NCBI GenBank assembly: GCA_009761415.1
Contig: QUOL01000002.1
Span: 806,001-870,000 of the forward strand
Direction: 5' to 3'
DNA: 64,000 nt
From: Sarcomyxa edulis
Lineage: Eukaryota; Basidiomycota; Agaricomycetes; Agaricales; Mycenaceae
Below are positions 1-12,740 of this stretch, one piece after another. How positions within the stretch are numbered: the first letter of the stretch is position 1; each line of letters starts with the position of its first letter. The notes under the pieces were generated by a model that was given only the letters and a program-made list of their open reading frames with translations, was not told the DNA's origin and made no database searches. The position numbers and the translations under genes are program-made.

Positions 1-126
1 GGAAAAATAGAAAAAGAACTCAGCTTCGCATCATAAGGTACCGTTTACTCAAAAACAACAAAAGATCGATTTATTGAACATAAAATTACTAGTAAACAAG
101 TTGACAAAAAATAGCGCACGGACCTC

Positions 127-3100
127 CTATAGGACACTATATCTCCCGGAGGATGCAGTAGGATTGCGCATCTCGGCTTGCAATGCTGCAGCAGAAGCTT
201 CAATGAGCAATCGTTTGATTTCTCGGACTGCTTGTTCGACCTGATGGACGGAATGTGATGATAAGTCAAAGCTACCGAAAAGAACTGACACTACGCACCC
301 TGAATTCCTCGTTAGATTCAATGAGGAGATGCAGCTTAGGGGGGCCTTCTGGGGGAGGCTCTTTGCCCTGTTCGTAATAGATGCCTAGACAGAGTTCGTG
401 AGCATAAATGGTCTCAGAAAGCCTCAGGCACTCACCTTTGTTAGTGACAGAAGCTCCAGTCATATCGATGAGCTGGAGCAGCGGAGTAAACGTCAACCAC
501 GAAATTGACACAGTATATTCAAACCACGCACCTGAACCATAGTTTCCTTGTTAGTAACTCGCCATCTCGCTTTCTGAGGGTAATCGTTGATAGGTATAAT
601 GGCATGGAAGTCAGTAGAATCAGGGTTGACTTTTCTCCCGGTCGTGTCTTCCAGTTGTAGCTGAGATTGCAAAACGAGCTTGGAGGCTCTCATTTGAGCG
701 TTGAGCTTAGCGACCACACTAGTTGCCTGTTTGTACGCCGCCGTGTCTTTGCCAGCGCGAGCCGCGGCCTCTTCGGCCGCACGGACTTGCGCTTGCATTT
801 TCTCTTCTTCTTTAGCCTGTGCAAGACGTCTGGCAGCAGCGACAGCACCGCCAACACCAAGCAAGCCCTTGGAAGAATCGGGCGCTGGCCCGCGTTTGAT
901 CTCCACCTTGAAGTTACCGAAGGTCATATCGTCGCCGCTCGCTGGGGTGGCCTTTGTGATCTCCTCCGTGGCGGCTACCTTTTCTTCTTCACCAGTTCCA
1001 GGCTCGCCGTAGGCCTTACGCTCAGCCTTCTCTTTGGCATCTCTCTCTCGGTCCAATCGATCAAGCCCCTTACCACCAAACCCAGAACCAGAGGCTTTCA
1101 CGTTACCGGTCTTCAGCTTATCCAAAAATCCTATAACAGAAGAATTGAGCACTGACGCTGGTAAATTAGGGAAGGGACGTACCGTTGGCTAGATCCTCTA
1201 GTTCCTTCGGTACGTTGGCGTTACTAGCCTTAACCGCTCGGTAAATGTCCACAGCATACCTATCCTGATCCGGTGTAACAAACGTTACACACGTTCCTTT
1301 GTTTCCCGCACGACCGGTTCGACCTGCTCGATGAACGTAATCCTCCATATGATTCGGAGCATCATAGTTGATAACTAGCTTCAACTGCTTTACATCTAAG
1401 CCTCGAGCAGCAACAGATGTAGCAATCACAATGGGCACAACTCCAGCCTTGAAGTCGGCAATAGTCGAGTCCCGATCAACTTGATCTTTGCCGCCATGCA
1501 AGGACATGCACAAATAACCTTTACGCATAAGTTCACGTAGAAGATTATCGGCGGCTTCCTGTCTGTCGACGAAAACTAGTGTTCGACACTCAGGGTCTTC
1601 GTTGTACATCTGGCCCAGAATTTCGAGAAGTCGGTTGAACTTAGTATCTTCAGCGCGAACCTCGACAATTTGTTCGATCTCTGCGGCGACTACTGAACGT
1701 CCTCCAACAGTAATCTCCAAAGGTTTCCGTAGAATCTTGCGAGCGAGCGAGTCCATCTGTTTTGGGAACGTCGCTGAGAATAGTACGGTCTGACGATCGG
1801 GACGAATGTTGTTGATTATTTTCATCACCTGGGGTTCGAACCCCATGTCGAACATGCGATCAGCCTCGTCTAGAACAACGTAAGTGACACGCTTGAGGTT
1901 GGTGACGCGACCGGAATTGGCTGTTAGCAGGTCAATCATACGTCCTGGAGTGCAGACGATGATTTCTGCGCCTTTCTTCAGCTCAGCGATTTGGTCCTTG
2001 ATAGGTGATCCTCCATACGCGCATACGGCCTATGAGAGCGAGGAACGCATTTTCGTAAGTGCATTATTATGGAGAGAGACGAATGACTCACGCGTAGATT
2101 CATGACCTTCAGGAAAGGTTTGCACTCTCTGTGTATTTGAACGGCGAGTTCACGAGTAGGAGTCATGACAATAGCGATTGGACCCTCCATTTGTTCTAAT
2201 GGACGTTGGTCTTTGATGTGACGAAATAATGGTAACAGGAATGCTATGGTCTTCCCGGAACCAGTTTTGGCTACACCGATAACGTCGCGGCCAGACATGA
2301 TGGCAGGTATCGCCTGAGCTTGAATAGATGTAGGCGCTGTGTAGTTTAGTCGTTTGATGACGTCCAGACTAGAAAAACAGAACTATCAAGATAGGTAGAA
2401 GATAGAGGTATTGTTCGTACGCACCAATTAGCAGGTAATCCGTAATGACTCCATTTTGTCACCGGTCTTGGGCAATCAAGTCCACGTATTTTGATACTAT
2501 CCAATTCCAGTCTGAGCAAATCAGCCTCCTCGTCTGTCATCGCTGCGATATCCGGAGGTGGGACATAGAATTCTTTCCGGAAGGACTCATACTTGATACG
2601 GCCATGGTCTACGGCAGCCAATTCCTTTTTCTTGGCCTTTTTGGCGGCTAATGCTAGGATGTCCTCTGGGTTGAGGTCGGTCGTATCCAGTTCGTCGGCG
2701 ACGACAGCGTCAGTTTCGTCTTCCATGCCGTCTTCGACCATGCGCTCGTCCAGACGTATGCGAGACCGACCACCTGGAGCACCCACAACTTTCTTCATAT
2801 CCTCCAAATTGACCTTCTTCACCTCTTCCTTTACGCCAGTCATAAATGCGTCTAGAGGGTCGATATCGTCGTCATCCACTTCCATAGCTTCCTTGGCCTT
2901 GCTTTTCAGAGCTTGATCCATCCTGTTAGCCTCTTCGTCGTCGTCGTCAACTTCTAGGTCACCGACACTAGCTTCGCCTTCGGCCATTGTCATGTCGATA
3001 GCCGGCATGTCTTCTAGAGTCTCTAGCTTCCGCTTCGTCTCGACAGCGTCATCCATAGCAGCGGCAGCCGTAAGTTTAGCTGGTTTGGAGAATTCGGGTT

Positions 3101-3726
3101 TCAGAGGAAGTCCTTTTAGACCTAGGCCGCCCAGGGCAGCTCGATTCAGTTGGCCAGATGGTTTAGTAGTTGTTGCGGTCGGAGCTGTTGTGGATTATGA
3201 TCAAGTGATGTGAAATCATGAAGAGGTATCCATCAATATGTAGATAGAACTCACCTGCTGCAGACTTTCCAGCAAGAGCCATGGCTTTTGCTTTTGCTTC
3301 GTCGAGAGCTTTCTTGGCTTCTCGCTCCTTTTTCCAAGCTTCGAGTTTCGCCCTTTTTGCCTTGAGTTTTTCATCTTCTGGAGGAGGTGTTTGTGGTGGT
3401 TCGGCTTGAATGACTGGTCTGGGAGGTGTTGGTGGTCTGCGATCTCTAGAGCGGGAACGTCGACGATCGTCTCTTCTGTCGTCGCGCCTGTCGTCTCTAT
3501 ACGACTCTCTTCGACGGTCGTCTCTATATCTGTCGTCGCGGTAACGGTCTCTATCGCGGTCTCTTGGTCGTTCTCTGTCTCTGTCGTCTTCATACCTCGA
3601 CCTATTATTGCTGGGCCTTTGGGCAGTGCGCCTAGTCGGCGACGGAGACCGAGGTGAAGAGCGATGAGATGATCTTACCCGTTTATTGGGAGCTTCTGGA
3701 GAATATGACCTATCCCTACGTGCCAT
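127..3726 (-). CDS. PRP5: PRP5/DDX46-type spliceosomal DEAD-box RNA helicase
   Basis: ATP-dependent RNA helicase that remodels U2 snRNP during prespliceosome assembly in the nucleus (known for the PRP5 family). Eight exons: 3726-3255, 3184-2425, 2368-2092, 2029-1183, 1130-532, 472-436, 384-299, 240-127; all phases close to 1063 residues. The N-terminus is an Arg/Asp/Ser-rich RS-like tract, followed by an acidic linker. The helicase core shows [10 protein letters not shown] (motif I), [15 protein letters not shown] (II), SAT (III), VAARGLD (V) and HRAGRTGR (VI). The C-terminal KH-like region ends in SSGRYSVL, matching the GRYKVL end of animal DDX46, which fixes the last exon. It shares a 149-base promoter gap with the PI31 gene. 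Identification is firm; the two smallest exons (37 and 86 bases) rest on phase and homology. Confidence 0.95.
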
Positions 3727-3875
3727 TTTGGTGAAATAGAGAGCAAAAAAGCAGAAACCAGTGGAAGCAAATGCAAGTCAGAAGTCAAGAGGTGAGATGA
3801 TGTCGGAGTTGCGACTCTCTCCAAAGCTTTTGGACTCTGCTGCAAATAGTATACGCCTTCTCTCTTCCTACCATC
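3727..3875. promoter_or_regulatory. Head-to-head intergenic promoter, PRP5 / PI31
   Basis: Only 149 bases separate the start codons of two divergently transcribed genes, so 5' UTRs and core promoters must overlap or be shared. No clear TATA box seen. Inference from spacing only. Confidence 0.6.
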
Positions 3876-5006
3876 ATGAGCAGCAATTTGAACATCCTCG
3901 ATCCTTCTGCAATCTTATCTCTTCTTCCATCTCTTTTACCTTCAGATTCCAAAAAACTTGTATCTCCAGAGGATGGACTCGCTGCTTTATTACATACCGC
4001 CATGTCTGCTCTGGCATTTCGACTTGTTGCTGTAGATGATACGGCACCCGGCCGCTCGCTTACCGTTCTACCTCAGGAATGGAATAAGAATGGCCCCGGA
4101 AACTACGCTTTCAGGTATAAACATGACCAGAGTAGCCTTGAGTTTGTCTTGAAAGTATCGAGACTCGGAGGACGCACACTTATCAACGCCATCGCAGTCG
4201 AAGTATGTCGTTATCGTCTCTCAATTAGTTCATACGCTGATTAACTTGCTTCGAAAGAGTGACAAGGCTGCCTCATTAGATATATCTACAAAGGACTTCA
4301 TCTCTCCGTCTTTCTACCCCTACGATGTCTCAGCGTCAGATGCTCAACCGCTCGTACACGGTTTCATCTCGTCCAACCGAGTTGCCGACCTACTGTCCCA
4401 GTTTAAGTCTCAGATCATCCAAAAACTCATCCCTGGCCTTCGCAAGGAAGGCTACACAGAGGAAACCACAGAAGTTTCCACGAATACCGGCGCTTCTAAC
4501 CCTCGGAATGACCCGTGGCCTGCCCCTGCTCGTCCGCAGCCCCAGGCCCCTCCTAACGTTCCAGATGTACATCCCTACCGCATTCCACCGCATAACCCTT
4601 TACAAATAGGACGGCGTGATTTAGATCCTTTCCCTCAGAACCCCTTCAGTCCTCCTTCTCTGTTCCCGAGCGGTGGTGACGGTATGTTTGTTGGGCCCGA
4701 CCATCCTATATTTGGTGCGACGAGGGGTCGTGGTAATTTTGGAGATGAGGGTCCTTGGGGTGGAGATGGATTCTTACCACCTATGGGAGCGCCTCTTGGT
4801 GCGAGGTTTGATCCCGTAGGACCTTTCCCTGCTTTCCCAGGTGGTCCGGGAGGACCTAGAAGAGGGGGCCCTCCTAGGGGAGGGTTTGGCGGTCCTGACA
4901 ACGATGAGTTCATGCCTCCTGGTGGAGTAAGTCGCCTGTCTATCGCCGTCGTCAAAACCATCTCACTGATCCGTATCCTTTGAACTAGAGTAACATGTTC
5001 AGTTGA
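3876..5006 (+). CDS. PSMF1: PI31 (PSMF1/Fub1-type) proteasome regulator
   Basis: Proteasome-binding regulator of the PI31 family, acting on the 20S core in cytosol and nucleus (family knowledge). Three exons: 3876-4202, 4258-4926, 4989-5006; 337 residues. Residues about 1-180 form the FP (Fbxo7/PI31) domain; the rest is a Pro/Gly/Arg-rich tail containing DPFPQNPFSPPS and many GGP/RGG repeats. The last 18-base exon gives an end of PPGGSNMFS, close to the PPG-x-D-D-M-Y ending of animal PI31 and better than reading through the intron. ATG 3876 is the first start in frame with the conserved N-terminus. PRP5 lies head to head on its left. Confidence 0.88.
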
Positions 5007-5252
5007 ATGAAGGATCGAGCGCGAAGCTGTCTGTAGTTGTACACCGATGTACCTTTAGTCTTTCCGTCGTTTTTAGTACAATGAATAGTTGAATATCATG
5101 GTCTTGAGATTTCGTTACGGACTTGCAGTAATATTCTGATGATAATGTGCGGGTGCTACTAAGTCATATCCCGAAACAGTAAGCTCTGAAGTTTGATCGT
5201 ATAAAAGGAGCTCTTCGAATTTCAACAGACTCAACATCAACCCTTCCCCACC

Positions 5253-6220
5253 ATGTACTCACCCACCCGCTCATCAGCATCCACATCCCCTACTTCTCCA
5301 ACACATATGCGTCGCAAACCAGCTATTCCTCCAGGTTTCAGAGCCGCGCCCAAACCCAAACCACGTCCCATCTCAGAACTCACCGTACGCGAACTTCGAG
5401 ACATGCAGATTCGGAATGCACATATTCTCTCGTCACCGTACGTGAAGACTTTGAATCCCTATGATAGATTACACAGACTAATGGTATTATATAGGGGAGC
5501 ATCCACTTCTACTTATGTACACCGCATTTCAGCTGAACAAGCTGCTGTAGAAGCCCGATTACTCGAGCTCGATGGCATGGACGCCATCAACACCAGCCTC
5601 AAGAAGACCAAGATAATATCAGAAGACGAAATGCTCGTCGACCCATCTCCTGAGCCTCCGTCGAGTCGGACACTGGAGGCCAAACGCAAAGCACTGTCAC
5701 AAGCAGTGAGTTGCTTACCTTAATCTTCGTCATGGAGTTGATCTCGAAAATCCTCAGATTCCAGTCACCGGCCCATCGAGTATGGGCTTTTTCAACTTGC
5801 AAGAAGCAATGGATATAGAACGGAAAGCGCACCAGCTCGACAGAGAGAGACGAGAACATCTCCTGGAGAAAAAGAAACGGCTGGGGATCCCAATAAACGG
5901 AGAGGTACTGACAAGGAAGGAACGTGAAGCTCGGATTCTAGCGTTCATGTGAGTTGCACATCGACATTTCCTCGTTGTCTCGGAAGGATGCTAATCTTGC
6001 GCGTAGGAATCATAAACCTACAGAGTCTGACCTAGAGGATGACTCGGACGACGAAGACGACGAAGACCCCTCAACGTGGTTTGAGGACGATCAAGATGAT
6101 GGTCGAAAAGGCCAGGATATCGTGGAACCAGACGTGGAAGACCTCGCAGATATCATTCGGGTTGATGAGGGACACCTTCATTATAGCACGTTCTATACAC
6201 CGCGAGAAGAGGGCGACTGA
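5253..6220 (+). CDS. Conserved-looking acidic protein of unknown function
   Basis: Not recognised. Three exons: 5253-5705, 5758-5948, 6007-6220; 285 residues. The first third is Ser/Thr/Pro-rich and basic (RAAPKPKPRPISELTVRELR). The middle is predicted helix rich in Glu/Arg/Lys (ERKAHQLDRERREHLLEKKK), probably coiled coil. The C-terminus is very acidic (DLEDDSDDEDDEDPSTWFED). ATG 5253 lies in an ACC-ATG-T context just after a 5' leader with a TATA-like stretch (ataaaagg, 5200-5207). It converges with the next gene, stops 105 bases apart. No signal peptide or membrane segment. A nuclear or nucleolar role would suit the composition but is only a guess. Confidence 0.75.
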
Positions 6221-6324
6221 TAGTAGCTGAACGTCAATATCGTTATCCTTCCGTTGGGTAATTTAACAAATGTAACAGGAAATCGGAATGTAATATCGGT
6301 CGTGAGTAAGATGAGACGAGGATA

Positions 6325-9300
6325 TCAACGGGCATGGACGGGGCAACTCCTTCCACGCTGCAACCAGGACGAAAGACAAGCTGCACATCGTTCGGTCATT
6401 ATTCCACGACATGGAACTCAACTGGAAGCACGCACCATTGTGAAAGCTACATAGGCAACTCAAGCGAGCGACGAGGGAGTCTATGAATGGTCATCAGTTG
6501 TGTTCAAACACCTGCGAGTCAGAATCGCTTACCCTTCACGAACTCTTCCAAACAAATAACACCTACAAAAGGGTTAGAAATAGCTAGATGACCCAACAAA
6601 TTGACGCTCACACTCAGTGCCGATAAGGGCGCTCTCTGCTGGGAGCCGATAAACCAAATACTTTGCACTCTGTGGTGCAGAACCAGAACCACCTTCCAGA
6701 CAACTCTTGACATGGGCTTCCTGCTCCGCCACAGTGCCAAGCTCATTCAGATTGCGGTTGCACACAGGACAGCTGCAGGGGAAGAAGATCAGTCGAAAGA
6801 CCAAGCATTACAGCACTAGAGATGGTATGACTCACTCTGCAAGATCGCTAAGCTGCGAGCTGGATTGGGCTCGACTCAAATGAGTGGGTATTGCCAGCCT
6901 CTCTTGATCCACGTTGATTCGCTCCATGGAAGTGGTCCTCAACCCATGTAACCTGCTTGGGACACTGGCGTTCACTTCATCGAAACATGACTGGCATACT
7001 CTTTGCGAGCTGGCAGATGCAGTAGCGTCGGGAAATCCAGGATCCTGCACGATGTCAGAAGGATCTAAAACGGCCCTATAAGAAGAGCATCGGTCACAGA
7101 ATATACGACCACATCTACGGCAGTGCTAGATATTGTCAAAAGAATTGAATCAGTGTCCGGGTAGTGCTATACAAACGACGTACGTGCTGCCGGAGATCAA
7201 AAACAGGATGTAAGCCACAATTTTGACTAAGAAGAAAAAGGCATTGCTTACTCTTCGAGTGAGGAAATTGAATCGGCGCTGACAGTCTCGGCATTCATGC
7301 ACGATTTCATCCCGTTCCCATTGTGGATGAACTTGATGGGGAGTAGGAGGCGTCCACCTGGGTGTAAGCATCTTTTGGGGAGCTTCGTGGGTAGGCACAC
7401 GGAACTCGGGCGCCTGTGAGAGTTGTGGTGTCAGGTCTGTAGGCGCTCTGGTTGGTCCGGGTCTGTTGTTGAAATAATCTGTCGATTCGGATGATCTTGA
7501 TGATGGGCGGATAGTGTCCAAAGGCGAGGCGCCCGGATAGTGGAATGATTCATCAGAGCTATCACCATCGTCGCCTTCCAGAGTATTACCTTGAGGTAGA
7601 AATGTGAGTATTGAATAAATCCATAGATGAACAAGTACTCAAACCATCCTCTGATATGAGAAGTCCTTGAGCTCCTGCTGCTAGCCTTCTGCGCTCCAGT
7701 TCTCGGCTATACGCATGCAATAATACTTCTGCTTGAGTTCTACGTTCGAAGTCCTCGTCCCCTATTCCCCGGAAAGAAGACAGGTTGAGGGTACGAACGT
7801 ACAAAGACATTTCCAAGTCTTACCTAGAATGCCTTGCCTCAATTCTGTGGTAGCACGCTCTAGTTTAGCAATAGCACGTCGAGCATCAATAGCAGACATC
7901 GAGCCCCCATCTGCATCAGTGTCCCGACTTTTAGTTCCAACCAGATATCGCGCACGAGCGACATAATCCTGGGCTCCAGATAGGAATGAAGACGGCATGA
8001 CCCCCATCTCTTGACCAACACTGTCAATATCATCACCGAAATCACTACCCCGATTTTCATCAACGTATGGGATGAGTGTGCCATCCGCATCCAAATGATA
8101 CATGGAACCGTCTGGTTCGAGGAACGGTAACGGGGGTATATCCAATCTGCGACGCATTACGCGGACCCAACGTCTTCGCCTGACCCATAGTTGAGGATGA
8201 GGATGGGATAAGCTCGCGGAAGAACTAGAACGCGATCTGTTGTTGCTTCGAGTAGGACTTGTAAGCCCGGCGGTCACAGCTCCATTCCCAGTTAGGAGTC
8301 TCTCTAATTGCGGTGGTTGTTCAGCGGTCCACTGATCGTCAGGATCGGTGAAGGCATGGGCATACTGCCAGCCTTCCTCCGCGTCGACACCAGGATGCGT
8401 CACATCCAGAGTCCAGTCAGATCTAAGACGGGTCAGGTTTCTTCGAGGAATAGCGAATAGGATGAGGACTTACAGCCAAAAATGGCTTCGCTCTGCACCC
8501 TCTGGGTGAGGTCGATCGTGCGGACCCGTTTTAGGCAATGTCCAGGGGTCTTCGCGCAAGGGAAGTTGCACATCGCTACGCCAGGCTGGAACCAGCGTCA
8601 CTCGTGTCTCTTCATCGGGCTTGGGTAATTTCAGTTCAAAGGGAGCACGACGTCCTTGCTTTCCCAACCCAGACGCTGAGAACTTTGGTCGGCCACCTGA
8701 CACTGCAAGTGTTTTCAGTCGGGTGTCGAGACGCTGATTCTCGTATAGGACAAGAGGGACGGTCGTGTGCACGGCCAGAGGGTTATAAGGGACTGTAGTC
8801 CCGCGCCATCTTTCGGCTTCGTGTTTTCGGAGGACCTGCGAGATAGAAGCAATCTACATAAGGGAGAATTGTGTGTGAGGTGGACATACCTCACAGATCC
8901 AAACTTCGAAGACGGCAGCGGCAGCGTCGTACGCAGTTTCGCCCCAATTGTTTCTGACAAGAGGATTGGCAGACTGTTTGGTCAACAGATATAACACTAC
9001 GGGCAGGTGTCCTTTAGAAGAGGCGTTCACTGTGATTTGCATTTGGTTTCAGCTTAGACCAATAATTCAAGTCAAGGACTTACTCAAGGGCGTCCAACCT
9101 CCTTTGCTGCGTGCGTCAACGCCACGGACACCACGTACTTCTGAAGCAGCACCACCGCTTTCACAAAGCCATCTCACAATATCAAGATAACCCTAAGTCT
9201 TACATGAGCATGATCGTTAGTCGATAGAGAGGACAATATGTACCTTGGAGCATGCGTTGTGCAATGCCGTCCAACCATCAGCATCTTGAGCGTGTACATC

Positions 9301-10011
9301 TGCCTTGTCTGGCAGAAGGTATTGGACAACTGTTAGATGACCGTGCAGTGCAGCCTTGTGCAATGCTGTCTACCTCGATTATATGATTAGTAGTCATGGA
9401 GCGGTGTTTGTTCTCTGCTCACCTCTCCTTCTTTATCCTCCAAATCCGGCATAGCCCCACAATCCTCCACCACTAGCGCACAGCTAAGCAGAATATCGAA
9501 GATACAGTGAGACTGCAGACTCACACCATGTAACAATATCGAGATATCCGCGACTCGCAGCTGCGTGCAATGCCGTAAATCCTGTACGCGTTGACGCGTC
9601 GTTTGCCAGGGCAAAAGGCTGGACGTCTCCAGTGTCCAAAGCATTGTGAAATAGGCGCTTTAGAAGAGGCAAATCGCCAGACGATGCCGCAGCATATAAA
9701 GATTCAAGCTGAGCTGGTGATGGATGGGGAGTCGACACTGCGACGTGCTCTTCATGTTCGGGCGTCGGTTCACCCGGATAGATGAACACCTCGTCGTCAG
9801 ACTCTTCTCCAGACGCATTGCTACTCGCGTCAGTAGCGCCAGAATCCCTCAGTTCTGCAACAGAGTGACCTCCATCGGAAGTCATTTGAGTATCGGATAA
9901 AGCGGACCTACAGGTAAGAGATCAGAGATGAGAATATTATATCTGATGTATATACACATACTCTTCAATGGTTCCTAGGTGGCCGCCCAGCTCTGGATGT
10001 GGGGGACTCAT
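6325..10011 (-). CDS. Ankyrin-repeat / FYVE zinc finger / RING-H2 protein
   Basis: Sixteen exons, phases closing to 952 residues: 10011-9962, 9907-9525, 9472-9423, 9369-9244, 9192-9084, 9029-8890, 8835-8474, 8422-7824, 7761-7645, 7589-7252, 7186-7184, 7125-6836, 6772-6612, 6562-6533, 6480-6436, 6380-6325. Residues about 65-270 hold ankyrin repeats (TALHAAASRGYLDIV, WTALHNACSKGYLDIV, TPLMNASSKGHLPVV). Residues about 740-790 form a FYVE finger (CRDCQRRF ... RRHHCRRCG ... CDRC ... CQSC), which binds PI3P on endosomes. The last 45 residues are a RING-H2 finger (CVICLEEF, CLCSFHNACL, CPVHA), a ubiquitin-ligase signature. A PI3P-targeted E3 ligase at endosome or vacuole is a fair inference, comparable in logic to Pib1 (FYVE-RING) but with added ankyrins. 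The His-His pair of the FYVE motif depends on a 3-base exon. Confidence 0.9.
7184..7186 (-). other. 3-base micro-exon (CAC) inside the FYVE domain
   Basis: Between exons ending RR (7252) and beginning HCRRCG (7125) lies CAG|CAC|GTACGT, a good acceptor and donor around three bases. Including it gives RRHHCRRCG, the FYVE consensus R-K/R-HHCR-x-CG; skipping it leaves RRHCRRCG, still in frame. Flanking introns would be 65 and 58 bases, normal for this locus. Confidence 0.75.
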
Positions 10012-10290
10012 TATGATTGGGCGAAACGGAGGTAGACCTTTGAGACCACGGCAAATCTTGCACGCATGAGGACCGTGGGAGCACATCCCAAAAGAGCGAA
10101 TATCAAAGCACGTGAGGTAGAGACGCGACGCGACGACTCCAGAGATTCACTTTAGTACTTAGGTAGGCAACCATGATGTCTGAAAGTTAGAAGTATGTGT
10201 CTGAAATGAAAGCGGGGTATATGTACAGTAGCGAGTATTGCGCAGGTATATATAGCGGTGACTCGCTCTTTCTTGAGCACGCGATGGGAA

Positions 10291-12740
10291 TCACGCATTG
10301 GTAGCAAGAAGTGAAGCACCTCCATTCACTGTGACTCTCTTCCGGGTCTTCATGAGCACATATCTACGCCCAAAGTAATGCAGCGTTGGTGTATCATTTT
10401 CAGTGTTGGCAGTAGCCGATGCAAGACCAGAGGGCGCCAATACAATGGCTTGACCAGTCTAAAGACACGTTAAAATTGGCAACGAATATCGGCATATAGA
10501 TTTCCCAAGTGTAGACAGATCACAAACCTGAAGCCCAACGACCTTATTAAATGCACTCTCAGACGTGAGATCTGCTGAGACGTGATGTGCAATATGATCC
10601 CACCAGGAAGGAGAGGTGAATCTGTGAAGGATGGTCACAGTACACAGATCCAAAAGGACGGAAGGTAATACTGTGGGCTCTATCATACACGAGACTCTCA
10701 GTGGTGAGCTAGGTAATAGCTTTTGGGGCACATACCTTGCGTACTGATCAATACACGCATTGCCAAGTGGCGTTGCTCACGCGTGAGAGTCAGAAGAGAT
10801 TTAGTCAAACCAGATGATCCTCGGCCAGTCGAAAGATACTACAATTAGATTCTTGAATCTATCAAATCGCAAGAGTGATATAAACATGTACGGACCTTGT
10901 GCGCCTCATCAACCAAAAGTACTTTCCCTGTTCCCATATCTGTTCTTATGAATAGTCGAATCAAGGTCTCGAAAAGTCCATTAGCAGAAGCCGCATCGAT
11001 GAAGGGATCTGATAAATCAATTATGGTAAGTTGCCCCCCGGAAAAGCGAGATCCAGTTGTCTTGCTGGTAATTGAAGTCTGCGGCTCCATGAATGAGGTC
11101 AGCAGAGCCATTCTCTGTTCTAATCCGGATATCTGTGCGGGGTTGAAACTCTTTCTCTTCGTGTCCAGCATCTGCTTGAAGGCTTCAAAACTATAGCTTT
11201 CGCCTAGATCTCGTAGAATAGACTGTGCGGGAATGGCAGACATTGATCAGAATGTACTGACTATGAAGAGGAAACAGAACTCACTAATATAATCTGAACA
11301 TATAGCGGGGCAGACTCTGAGGACCCAACTGACATCATGGACAAAAAAGCCTCCGCATCCAGCTCAGACTGGCTGAATAGCAGTGGCTTCACTTCAATCT
11401 TGTCCCCCAGTGGCTTATACACGCGTTTCATGGTATTCAGAGACGAGCGAGAGACGTAAACGCACACTTTAGGCGTCTCGACCTTATTCAATTTGGATAC
11501 TCCAATCCATGCAGCTTCGCTAGGTAGCGAGCTGGGACCACCTTCCCCGAAGTGGAGCACGAGTCCGGCGAGAGGTGTTTTTAGTGAACCAATGTGGGGA
11601 AGATTGGGTATCAGCATGCTCTCAAGAAGCACGGAGACGGTGTGCGACTTTCCGGAGCCCTGCACGCCGCAGATCACTGCAGAGAAAGGAGTGTTCTAGC
11701 AAGTGGAAGGTAGGTAACGAGTAGCGTCAAATATGGATAAGTTTCGCGCACAGTGTTAATGTACAGGCGGGGGTCTTCCGGGACCTCAGACGTAGAGTTC
11801 GAACTAAGATAGATTAGGTGATAAACAAAGCCTGCCTTAGAGGAATTTCAAGCTCTCTTAGTCACTCACTTTATTGAAATGACTCTTCCGAGTACGCCAT
11901 ATTGGGACTCGTGTTGACTGTATCCCGCCGTAGTATATGCAATACGTGTCAGGATGGGAGCTGTACATACGTCGTGAGTATCGCTGCGTCCAGCGGACTC
12001 CAGTGACGTTTCCTCAAGTAGCTCCATCTCATCTGGATCCTGAAAGGTAGTTATGAATGAGACTGTCGAATTCTCGGGACGATGAAGGAATATACTTCAA
12101 TGCCATTGTAATGCCTGTCCGAGTCATCTGGAAAGTGTTCTTCGCTCTGAAAACCAATGTGAATGAGCATCTGAAAAGAAGGAAAAAATTACGATGCGAT
12201 TCACCGGTGCAATTGAAGGTTCAAGAGTAGGTATTTTCTGGTTCTTTGAAGAGTCATCATTCTCCTCTTCACCCCGGACCTCCACATCCGAGGATGATGC
12301 ACGAGTTTAACGTGATTGACAGTCATGTTCACGTTCTCTTTGTCCCTCGAGCTGTCTATATCAATGGGAGTAACCATCTCTGACTCTCCCTCGGCTGCGT
12401 CTCCCGAATAGACTTCATCCGTAGTAGTATCCGCGGGTTCGTCGGCCTCTGTGTAATCCTCGCCAATGCAATCTCCCGCTGGCAACCCTTTCTCCTCTTC
12501 GCATTCATCATCATCTTCTAAGTCTAGATCTCCAGAGCATTGCTCGTAACCACCGATAGAAGTCGATACTTTCACTCTTTTTGTAGCAGGGAGCTCAACT
12601 TCCGAGTTGTTGGCAGACTCCGAGTCTGCATTTCGTATGTTTCGGTCGAAGGGTAAGGGCAATTTTCTTTTAGTGCCCAATATTTGAGCAGAAGAGACCA
12701 GCTTTGAATTTGTAGAACGACCCGAAGGCTGACTAGACAT
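10291..12740 (-). CDS. HerA/FtsK-like P-loop ATPase of unknown role
   Basis: Ten exons, phases closing to 642 residues: 12740-12333, 12279-12193, 12146-12096, 12039-11870, 11803-11752, 11695-11285, 11222-10896, 10838-10736, 10679-10528, 10458-10291. Residues about 1-180 are acidic and disordered, with basic clusters that could be nuclear localisation signals (GTKRKL, ATKRVKV). The ATPase follows: Walker A VICGVQGSGKSHT, then a long alpha/beta region with LAGLVLHFGEGGPSS and YVSRSSLNTMKRVY, Walker B KVLLVDEAHKY, and a sensor strand MRVLISTQEPTVLPS. The DEAH then STQEP layout is that of HerA/FtsK/VirD4 motors rather than AAA or helicase families. I recall similar hypothetical proteins in other agaricomycetes; no function is known to me. 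Substrate and process cannot be inferred. Confidence 0.82.

Noticed and set aside
667..1155. Long plus-strand open frame opposite PRP5
   Set aside because: It is a shadow of the antisense coding sequence with no domain or codon signature.
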